From positions 11,907,758 through 11,971,757 of the forward strand of contig CM030867.1 in the NCBI GenBank assembly GCA_018105865.1: DNA of 64,000 nt, in the 5' to 3' direction. The notes below the pieces were generated by a model. That model had not been told where the DNA came from and did not search any database. It saw only the letters and a list, made by a program, of their open reading frames with translations. Positions 33,990 to 64,000 of the stretch are shown here, piece after piece. The first letter of the stretch is position 1; each line of letters starts with the position of its first letter. The position numbers were made by a program, and so were the translations under genes. Origin of the DNA: Metaphire vulgaris. Lineage: Eukaryota; Annelida; Clitellata; Crassiclitellata; Megascolecidae.

Positions 33990-36900
33990 TTGGAATCGGC
34001 CGATTTGTCCAGCGCCGTACACGAATGCGATTCCCCCAAACGACGGCGCAGACGCGTCGGCTGCAATACGAACGAGTCGAACAACAACAGAGGACATCTC
34101 GGCTACTCTTCGGTCGTCGCAAAAGCCACAGAGCTGCCTCCGTTGAAGGCGGACAAACACAGACAGCGCACGTGTCACCGGACGCGCTGTAGACTGGCCG
34201 AAGATGATGACGACGATGATGATGACGACGACAACGAATGCGGACAACAACAACAACAACAACAGTGTAGACTGGAACGGTTTCGGAAATCGCGGGATAA
34301 TCATCGAGACGTCGACGAGGTTTCATCTTCTTCGAAACGTGGTTCCATCTTCAACCAGTCTCTGTACCCGGAAGTGGCGAACGCCAAGATCGGCGCCACG
34401 GAATTCATGTCGGCGCTGGGCATGCGGCCCCTGCTCTACCCTCTCGGGTTCGTCGAACTGAAGCCGGGCCAGGAGTCCGAACTGGACCTGCCATTTGCCG
34501 TCTCCCTCAACTGCTTCGTCTCGACCAGCTTCCTGTGGCGGTCGCAGCAGACGAAGGACTGCGAGGACTTCCTGTTCCAGATCCTCAGAAGGCGCCGTCT
34601 CGTCTTCAGACTCCGCTTTCCACTCCGGGGCTTCTACACTCTGGAGATCTTCGCCCAGAGAACCTCCGCATCCGATCCGCCGAAGAACGTCTTCAACTAC
34701 ATCATCCAGGCGCACGAACCGGACAAACGACCGGTCCTTCCGTTCCCGACGGCACACCGGAACTGGCTCGTGGCCGGATTCGTCCTCAAGGAACCGCTGA
34801 ACGGTCTCCTGCCCTGCAACACCCACTCGAAGTTCGAGGTGAAGGTCCTGCGGGCTGTCAGCGTCTTTCTCAGCAGCGGCGGGTCGGCGGCGACGGACCT
34901 GAAGGAACACGACGGGTCCTGGTGGATCGGGATGATGAACACGGGAGTGCCCGGGGTCGAATTGACCCTGAACGCCGTCTTCGTGGCCGATCCCCACGTT
35001 CCCGTGTCTCTGCTGACGTTCCGCGTCGTCCAGACGATCGCCGACGGCGGCGGACCAGACGACGTCGCCAGTTTCGAGGAGCAGCTCGTGGCCGGCGAAT
35101 TGAAAAAACTCGAGAAACTGGTAGACGCCAACAGGGCGGCGTTCGAAAAGCGGCTGGCGGACGAGAGATGGCGGCTGGACGAGATTCTGGCGGCCAGCAA
35201 GACTCGCCTGGCGAAGCTCGCGCAGAGACAGGTCAAGAAGTCTTGGCATACGAAGCCGAGGTCTTGGTCGAAGGGCGCCAAGGCGCAGAACGTCGTCTCC
35301 GTACCGGAAATCAGAAACAGAGAGCGACGCACGCTGGACAAACTGCGTCGCGAATGCGAACGGAGACTGGATGACGTCGGCGCAACGGAGGCTAAAGCCC
35401 TGTCGAACATCGTGGCAGGGGGTATGAGAGCCTCTCAAGAGATCCGGAAGACCTTCGACCAGCTGTTGTTCGGCCTCGGCATTCCGGACGAAATGGCGGC
35501 CGAAAGACGGGCCAAACAGTCGCAGCTCGTTGCCGATTTCGAAGAAGCCCGGGAAAAACTGTTTTCTCAGATCACCTGGATTCCGGAAGGACTGAATGAC
35601 GTCAGAACACGACAGGAAGTAGTCCTCACGACGATTTCGGACCTGCAAGACGCGGCCATCGGACAGGCAGAGGAAGGAAACAAGGGAACTGGAGCAACTG
35701 GGGCGAAAACCTCCAGCAAGAAAACCCCGAGATATGACGTCATTGATCATCTGAAGATAATAGAGGACGAGTGCATGAATACCTTGACGGAGGACGCCAA
35801 GGCTTTCATCGATAGCACAGGTACACTGAAACACGAGTGCATTAAAGAGGTCTACCGGCTGCAGGTGATGGAGATGAAAGACCAGGACGCATGGTTGAAG
35901 TCGGTTGAAGTGCATCTCTTTGAAATGTCCCAGCATAAAACTCCGGAAAAGGAAATCGCGAGCTTCGTTCGCTCTCAGCTGGAAGAGGCGAAAAGCCGCG
36001 GACCGGATCGACTGGAGTACCTTCGGCTGGAAGCGGATCGGCAGGCGCAGGAACTGAGGACCCAATTCCAAACCAGACTGGATCACTTCGACCGCTACGA
36101 GACGGGGAAACTGGATGAGCACACGGCGCAGCTCGACCGAACCGTCAGGGCGGCGGTCGGAGGGACGTTGGAAGGGGCGAAGCTGGCCAAGTTTCGACAG
36201 CGCATCGAAGAGATATCGGAGCATCTAAAAAACCACCTCAGGGACTTGGTGGAGGTGATCGGAACCAGGGATCTGGAGGCGTTCGTGTCCGTCCGAGAGA
36301 CGGTGCGGGATCACGTCTTTGGCGAAATAGAGAGCGCCCAGGAAAGACTGATTCGCAGTTTATCGGATTCTATCCAAGTCGATGACTCAGGATTGGAGGT
36401 TGTAAAGGTCGACGTTGTAAAGCAACTGAACCAAGAGTACAGTGTTACGTGGAGACATGCCGGAGAGGAACTGGAAGATCACTTTTCCAGGATGCTGTCA
36501 TCATCCTCAAGGTCAAAGATGACAGCCGACGATGCAAGCGGCGCCGGTCAAAGTTCCGAGTTACGTTTAGACAGTCTGCAAAAAATACAACAATCTTACG
36601 ATTCGAATCAAATGGAAGAAGAAGAAGAAGAAGAGGAGCAGTGTTATTACAAAGACGATTATGAAGAAGGAGATGAAGAAGAAGGCGAAGAAGTTTGTAT
36701 TGAATCAGAGTCGAAAGAAACAACGACGGCTCGTGTGACGAAACGCTGTGGTATGCTTATGGTCGGAAAGACGAAAGCGTTTACAGATGCTGTCATCAAG
36801 ATGGTCGAAGAGTCCATTGCAATGCTGGGGATGGGGCCAAAGGCCGACACCTCCTCCTCCCCCGCAGAACAGGACCAAGGCCTCCGAGACAAGCAACGAC

Positions 36901-39023
36901 AGACGATGAAGGCGATCCTCGAGATAGAGGACCTTCTGTCGGCCGAAGTCAGTGACAGCGTTACGTTCATCTTTGGCGAGGTGACCGACTCGTTCCACAA
37001 GACTCTGAGCACCGTCAAGCAGAGCGAAGAGCACAACCTTCTGCAGGTACGAAAGGTGAAGCGCGAATCGATGATCGAGGTAAAGCAGTGGCTTCACCGT
37101 CGGCTCCGGATGATGGCCGAGCACGACCGGAAGGCGGTCAAGAAACTGAGCAGGGAACTGTATGACCTCATCGCCAAAATGGAGCAGCTGGGCAGACAGC
37201 GAATCGCCTGCATAAGGGAGGCGTTCAAAAAGAACGAACAGAGACTGAGGAAACACGGACGTGAGGCGGCAGAGGGGGAGAGAACAACAGCGACTCTATC
37301 ACCCTCCCTCCTCGAATCGATGACCAACGTCTACCGTGAGACGATCGCCCAGCTGGAGTCGAAGGCAGACCAGTGCTACGGACGACTGAGGGCCCAGATA
37401 GAAGACCTGGTCATCGTCTGCCAGATAGAGGAGCAGGTGAAGACGAACGATGCGAACCAACGCATCAACGAAACCTTCTGGAAGAACATCAACGATGGCG
37501 AGAAGGAAGTGGCAGACGACCTGCGCCAATACTGCGACGCGATGCGAGAGAACGAGCTCGGCATTCTCCAAGACTGCGTCCGCGAGAACGAGGAAACGAT
37601 GGACCTCACAAAGACGGACGTATATGTGAAGTACTCGCACATCACTCGGCAGGAGGCTCGCCTGCGCGGGGCACTGCGGCGGTCGGAGGAGGCGAGGCGA
37701 GAGGAGCTCAGGGCGTTGCTCGGCGAGAATCCTTGGCTGTGGATGGAGGTGAAGAAGGAGGAGGATGATCGGATACTCAACGTCCAGCTGAAGCAGGAGG
37801 AGCGGATGTTCGAACTGGAGGCAAAACAGTCGCGTGCACTGGCGTCCCTGAAGGCGGTGAGGGAGATGAAGTATGCGCTGATCGAGGAGCAGTTCCAGGC
37901 CAAGACCCGGAAGCTGAAGAAGGACCTCGACCTGTTCAGCGCCGACTACGTCACCGACTCGCAACTGGGCGGCAAGACGAAGAACCTCCAGCTGAAGGTG
38001 CTGCAGGACGTCGCCAAGGACCAGAACGAGGCCATGCTGCGCATCAAATCGAACGACCGCAAGGCATTCTTCGAAATGGAGTCGGAACTTCTGCGGACCT
38101 TCGAGCAGATGGACGCCGACGACCAGACGGAATTCGTTGACATCGCAGCCCAAATGGACGCCGTCATGCAGCCGTTCCGTAAACTGGAGGAGGATATCCG
38201 GGAATCGAACAGGGTCCAGCTGGCCGAGGAGGAAGCAGCGTCGCTCGGTAAGAAGGTCCGGACGAACCTCTACGACATCTTCCTCATCAGGGACGTGACG
38301 ATGCTTCGCGGATGGATGAACAGCGTCATCAGCAACAGCCTCGAGGATCACCTGAGGAAGGAGGTCAAGAACGTCAATGTGCTGCTGCAGACGCTCGACA
38401 AGATAAATGAACTGCGTAGCACCGCCCTGGCGGTCGACATCCGCAAGATGCTCGGATCGATTCCAGAACGCCATTCGCCGGACCCGTCAGTTCATCGGGC
38501 GCTGGTCGGAGTCCTGCTGACCCTCGGCGACAACGAGGGCTTCACGAGGGAGTGGAAGAACTGCGTGCGCCGCATCACCCCGATCGCGTCCGTCAAGCTC
38601 AAGTGGCGCGTGAAGAAGTTCATCCTCAAGGACATGGACCCGCGCATCGCCAAGCGGGCGCAGGAGATCCTTGGCGAGGTGGACATAGGTGTGCTCAATA
38701 TCATCACCCCGGAGCTGGTCTGCTTCGTTCAGTGGGCGAGCGCCGTTTGCGACGAGCGCGTCCAGATGGCGCTCAGCCTCACCCACCGCACTCCGGAACC
38801 GGCGGACCTCGAAGAACAGATCCAGATATTCAAGCGGAAGTACCACAGTGGGGGTCCGGTGGCTGGGCCGAGGGTTCCTTTTTGCTTGGACGATGACGAA
38901 GAATTGACGAGACGTAACACCGACCAAATCCTGGAAGCACGAAAAAACAGTCTACAAGGATATAAGATCACTAAGAAAGAATCGCTAGAGAAAGCGGCAC
39001 ATCATTATGACCTCAACTATTAG
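33990..39023 (+). CDS. Large coiled-coil protein with KY/hillarin-like Ig modules and dynein-stalk-like C-terminus
   Basis: An uninterrupted 1677-codon frame with CpG-rich codons unlike its surroundings. The frame stays open back to 33843 but has no ATG there; 33990 is a TTG. The true start is probably in an upstream exon joined at an acceptor such as CTCCTCTAG ending at 33870. Residues 1-120 are charged and low-complexity (Asp and Gln runs). Residues about 145-347 hold two beta-rich modules (FRLRFPLRGFYTLEIFAQR, then FVLKEPLNG and GVELTLNAVF) resembling the Ig-like part of KY/hillarin proteins. No transglutaminase core follows. Residues about 370-1440 are almost continuous charged helix with a Glu-rich insert near 875. 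Residues about 1480-1590 match the pattern of the dynein heavy-chain stalk tip, ending FVQWASAV where dyneins have LCxWVRAM. A cytoskeletal linker or microtubule binder is my inference. The homology calls rest on pattern only. It ends TAG at 39023. Confidence 0.8.
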   Translation: MESADLSSAVHECDSPKRRRRRVGCNTNESNNNRGHLGYSSVVAKATELPPLKADKHRQRTCHRTRCRLAEDDDDDDDDDDNECGQQQQQQQCRLERFRKSRDNHRDVDEVSSSSKRGSIFNQSLYPEVANAKIGATEFMSALGMRPLLYPLGFVELKPGQESELDLPFAVSLNCFVSTSFLWRSQQTKDCEDFLFQILRRRRLVFRLRFPLRGFYTLEIFAQRTSASDPPKNVFNYIIQAHEPDKRPVLPFPTAHRNWLVAGFVLKEPLNGLLPCNTHSKFEVKVLRAVSVFLSSGGSAATDLKEHDGSWWIGMMNTGVPGVELTLNAVFVADPHVPVSLLTFRVVQTIADGGGPDDVASFEEQLVAGELKKLEKLVDANRAAFEKRLADERWRLDEILAASKTRLAKLAQRQVKKSWHTKPRSWSKGAKAQNVVSVPEIRNRERRTLDKLRRECERRLDDVGATEAKALSNIVAGGMRASQEIRKTFDQLLFGLGIPDEMAAERRAKQSQLVADFEEAREKLFSQITWIPEGLNDVRTRQEVVLTTISDLQDAAIGQAEEGNKGTGATGAKTSSKKTPRYDVIDHLKIIEDECMNTLTEDAKAFIDSTGTLKHECIKEVYRLQVMEMKDQDAWLKSVEVHLFEMSQHKTPEKEIASFVRSQLEEAKSRGPDRLEYLRLEADRQAQELRTQFQTRLDHFDRYETGKLDEHTAQLDRTVRAAVGGTLEGAKLAKFRQRIEEISEHLKNHLRDLVEVIGTRDLEAFVSVRETVRDHVFGEIESAQERLIRSLSDSIQVDDSGLEVVKVDVVKQLNQEYSVTWRHAGEELEDHFSRMLSSSSRSKMTADDASGAGQSSELRLDSLQKIQQSYDSNQMEEEEEEEEQCYYKDDYEEGDEEEGEEVCIESESKETTTARVTKRCGMLMVGKTKAFTDAVIKMVEESIAMLGMGPKADTSSSPAEQDQGLRDKQRQTMKAILEIEDLLSAEVSDSVTFIFGEVTDSFHKTLSTVKQSEEHNLLQVRKVKRESMIEVKQWLHRRLRMMAEHDRKAVKKLSRELYDLIAKMEQLGRQRIACIREAFKKNEQRLRKHGREAAEGERTTATLSPSLLESMTNVYRETIAQLESKADQCYGRLRAQIEDLVIVCQIEEQVKTNDANQRINETFWKNINDGEKEVADDLRQYCDAMRENELGILQDCVRENEETMDLTKTDVYVKYSHITRQEARLRGALRRSEEARREELRALLGENPWLWMEVKKEEDDRILNVQLKQEERMFELEAKQSRALASLKAVREMKYALIEEQFQAKTRKLKKDLDLFSADYVTDSQLGGKTKNLQLKVLQDVAKDQNEAMLRIKSNDRKAFFEMESELLRTFEQMDADDQTEFVDIAAQMDAVMQPFRKLEEDIRESNRVQLAEEEAASLGKKVRTNLYDIFLIRDVTMLRGWMNSVISNSLEDHLRKEVKNVNVLLQTLDKINELRSTALAVDIRKMLGSIPERHSPDPSVHRALVGVLLTLGDNEGFTREWKNCVRRITPIASVKLKWRVKKFILKDMDPRIAKRAQEILGEVDIGVLNIITPELVCFVQWASAVCDERVQMALSLTHRTPEPADLEEQIQIFKRKYHSGGPVAGPRVPFCLDDDEELTRRNTDQILEARKNSLQGYKITKKESLEKAAHHYDLNY

Positions 39024-39043
39024 TACCTCTAAGTTTTCGCTCT

Positions 39044-39049
39044 ATTAAA
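39044..39049 (+). terminator. Polyadenylation signal of the coiled-coil gene
   Basis: ATTAAA lies 20 bp after the stop codon and is followed within about 50 bp by a GT-rich stretch (CTGGTGTTGTCC), the usual poly(A) site layout. It implies a very short 3' UTR. Confidence 0.5.
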
Positions 39050-40616
39050 GGCGATTGCTCATTCATTTGACGTACAGCGTTCTCTCTCTCGCTGGTGTTG
39101 TCCACAGCAGGCGTGTTGAGTGGATTTCTGGTTTACTAAGGTCTATTGAGTGTTGTGTATTATAGGACCATATTCTTCAATTATTGATTTAACACTTGAC
39201 ACTACTGTATACGGACAGCAGTGTCCATGCAAAAATGGCGTCACAATCGGTTCTTGTCTGATAATAATATTGTGAAGCCCACACAGGATTTAAATAACCC
39301 TGGAGTGGAAAGTAGATAGGATTTCCTCAAAACTAAAAAAGATTCACTAAGCTATCACACTTTCCACAAACATAAAGTATCCTGACAAGTTCTAAAAACA
39401 CAACTGCAACTTCAAGGTGAAAGTTAATCGACATCCGTAGTAAAGTTACAATTAAATCATTATTCACAAAGAAATTAAAATCCAAAGCAAGGATCAATTT
39501 TTGGATTCGGTGGTTTCTTGACATAAGTATTTGGCGAATCCGGATATTGCCGAATACCACAATATCTGGTCGGAGCGAATGTCCGGAGTGGTTTCCGATC
39601 GTTCCCTAGAACAGACATGGTTAGAAGTAAAGTAACTAGTGATACAATCTAAGCACATATCCTCCTACTGGTCCCAGTCCACTGGCGGCACCAGGCATGC
39701 ACAAAGCAGGGTCTTGGCCCTGCCATTTCTCTTTATAGGCCCTGCCTCGGGCCTTGCCTCGGGCCCTGCCAGATAAACAGTGAAACAGATTTATATTGAA
39801 CAAGCTAAAATGTAACAATGTTTCCAATTGGCAATCATTACCAGTATATACACAAAGCAATGCAATGGAAACTTTAGACACACTCAATGTTCCTAAAATG
39901 CCGCCGAACGGTCGAAGAATAGATGGTGACCGTGACACATACAGCGTATGTATAGTCACCGAAAAAATTTGTAGTAACATTACAAAAAATAAGTAGCATT
40001 GCAACAGAAAAATTGTTTTGATATCCCTTCCCCATTCCAAAACCCGCACCCATATCTGGGTGTGGGTTTGGGTAGGGGGAGGTGCCGACACCTGTACCCT
40101 CTAGAGTTATAGTCCTTGAGTACAAAACGCATTAGATATACTGCCATTGCAGGGTGATTAAAACGGTTCAGATAAATCATTGGCAACACAAAATTGTATA
40201 TCGGGTACATCTATAATATTTATAGAAACACTGTACATGCAATAATAATGCATAGAAATCAATTACTCTTTGAAGTAACAATGCTTTATTCAGATCAACG
40301 TTAAAAACCAAAACCAATGCTCTGAAGTCGATATACAAATTATAGTCTTTGATTTTAGCATAACTTGCAGCTAGTAATGATGAGTGAGACATGCAAGTCA
40401 CAATTTAAAACAAACTTCAATAATGTGGATTGACCACACTAGAAAGGATAATAGAGAGAGGGGACTTGATGGAAACAAGCAAAAATAATGACTGGGAAAG
40501 TACAGTAGATGTGTCATACAATCGATTCTTCACATTGGCACACTATAGCAGCACAAGAGGCCACAAATGCAAATTGTTCAAGCAGAGAGTGTGATCAAGA
40601 AGGGTTACTATAGTGG

Positions 40617-40660
40617 TTTTCACACAGACTAACTCAGCCTTCTAAACCACTTCCAAATCA

Positions 40661-40757
<97 letters not shown>

Positions 40758-40835
40758 TTCATCATCACCACCAACACCACAACCACCACCACCATCATCA
40801 TCGTCACCACCATTATTATTATATTATTACTGGAA
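40617..40835 (+). mobile_element. ATT-tailed short retroelement
   Basis: AGTGGTTTTCACACAGACTA..TTCTAAACCACTTCCAAATCAC followed by (ATT)n(ATC)n. Same family as the copies at 24484, 46620 and 55200. Confidence 0.6.
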
Positions 40836-41151
40836 TGAAGATGGTCAAATTTGCAGCAAAACCAAGAATTCTATAGATCTTATAAATTTTGAAATATTCC
40901 GACAAAATCTTTGAAAATTGGGCAATCGAGTGCTCAGTATCAGCAAATTCAAAGTTGGGGGTAAATTCAGTGTCCTTGTCCCTAGAGCACTTGAGCTACA
41001 GAAAGCAGCAAGAATATCATGCAGCCAGATAAGAACATTAACTAAGCAAAATTGATACTATGAACTCCTGTGTAGCAGGATCCATTGCAAACTAGGCAGC
41101 TTGCAGAACGTCTTCAGAGAATGTTGCATGAGATACTCAAACAGTGAAGTG

Positions 41152-49785
<8,634 letters not shown>

Positions 49786-50514
49786 TTTATGCAAAATAAC
49801 CAAAATTTCTCTAATTTGTTTATATGTTTACCATGGAAAACTACCGGAACTCGGTTTTTCATTGAAAAGACTATAAATATATCACACATGCAATATCGAG
49901 AGCGTTATTATATTTTCGGACTATTTTCCTATCATTCCTCCAAAAATAAAATTCTTGTCATCGATTCATCGATATCCACCACAGGTACAATAGACGACCT
50001 TTTTTGTTTTGGCGTTTTACTGGTGAGTGAAATTAACGACTGAGTCTAGATTAAAAAGAAAGTCTAAGAACGGACACAAGATAGTTTTAATCTGTCTCAT
50101 TGTTTTCGCTATTTTAATTAAATGACTGATGCTTTTAGATTTGAATCAGCATAGCTTAAAACACCTGTTGTAAAAATAATAGACTGTATGAGTGCTACAG
50201 AAATATAGAGTATAAGTATAAATATTATTATATTATTATTGGGCGATCGGCTTTCCGTAGACCGGTCGACGACCTTCGCTCACCCAATCGGAGCGCAGGT
50301 TTCGATCATGTGACCACACTATGAGACTAAAAGCAACAAACAGTCGAAGGATTCGACGAAAATTGTCCACGACTTTTTGACTTTAATCAATTAAATGCGC
50401 TCATATAGTGTCTCTACGCGCTGCTGCGTTCTGCCGATCATGGAAATAATCTAGCAGTCGAGGACGTGAACGTCGGCGATCGTCAATACGAGTGTGAATT
50501 TAGGCAAAAGAAAG
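49786..50514. promoter_or_regulatory. Bidirectional promoter between TTC8 and Atos
   Basis: The two genes start at 49785 (minus) and 50515 (plus), so this stretch must hold both promoters. Its distal half (50240-50480) is CpG-rich. It contains a CCAAT box at 50283-50287 and an E-box-like TCATGTGACC near 50306. No TATA box is placed obviously for either gene. Confidence 0.55.
49826..49841 (-). promoter_or_regulatory. Candidate RFX X-box-like palindrome upstream of TTC8
   Basis: GTTTACCATGGAAAAC, a near-perfect 16-bp palindrome whose minus-strand core TTTTCCATGGTAAA resembles the RFX X-box with mismatches at the two outer positions. It lies about 40 bp upstream of the TTC8 ATG. X-boxes close to the ATG are typical of ciliary genes, including BBS genes. 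The match is imperfect. Confidence 0.35.

Positions 50515-64000
<13,486 letters not shown>

Noticed and set aside
34323..36224. Long minus-strand frame (633 codons) opposite the coiled-coil gene
   Set aside because: It is antisense to a frame with clear domain and coiled-coil character. It is His/Arg/Leu-rich, as shadows of GC-biased genes are.
37299..38474. 391-codon minus-strand frame
   Set aside because: Another antisense shadow of the same gene, with the composition of a complemented coiled coil.

Overview
The window is animal (metazoan) nuclear DNA. The evidence is spliced genes with GT/AG introns, clear orthologues of ZW10, TTC8/BBS8 and Atos (FAM214), very many microsatellites, and small transposons with 8-bp target duplications. 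I cannot name the species. A marine invertebrate with an AT-rich, repeat-rich genome fits best, and that is inference.

Layout. Positions 1-16,600 hold no gene I can support. This stretch is repeats: hAT-type MITEs, a large inverted repeat (arms 3588-4155 and 7453-7987), an 0.8-kb ATATAGGATC-type AT-rich tract and many microsatellites. Next come three genes: ZW10 (minus, 16673-21512, 6 exons), a degenerate kinesin-3 of the STARD9/KIF16 type (minus, about 22046-31854, 19 coding exons), and an uninterrupted 5-kb reading frame on the plus strand (33843/33990-39023). That frame has KY/hillarin-like Ig modules, a very long coiled coil and a C-terminal region resembling the dynein stalk microtubule-binding domain. 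TTC8/BBS8 follows (minus, 41152-49785, 11 exons). Last is the 5' part of an Atos (FAM214) gene (plus, 50515 to beyond the right edge), whose 16-nt first coding exon is followed by a 9.1-kb intron.

The genes form two head-to-head pairs: kinesin with the coiled-coil gene, and TTC8 with Atos. The theme of the middle is microtubules and cilia: ZW10 (dynein recruitment at kinetochores and Golgi-ER traffic), a kinesin-like protein, a protein with a dynein-stalk-like end, and a BBSome subunit.

The most interesting items are the KY-Ig/coiled-coil/dynein-stalk-like protein; the kinesin whose switch II DLAGSE motif is changed to DLADRI while its P-loop is intact; a nested hAT complex in a TTC8 intron; and single 1-2 nt frame breaks in ZW10, TTC8 and Atos. 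The frame breaks look more like residual assembly indels than decay. Exon boundaries were assigned by eye from splice sites, phase and remembered family sequence, and need transcript data for proof.
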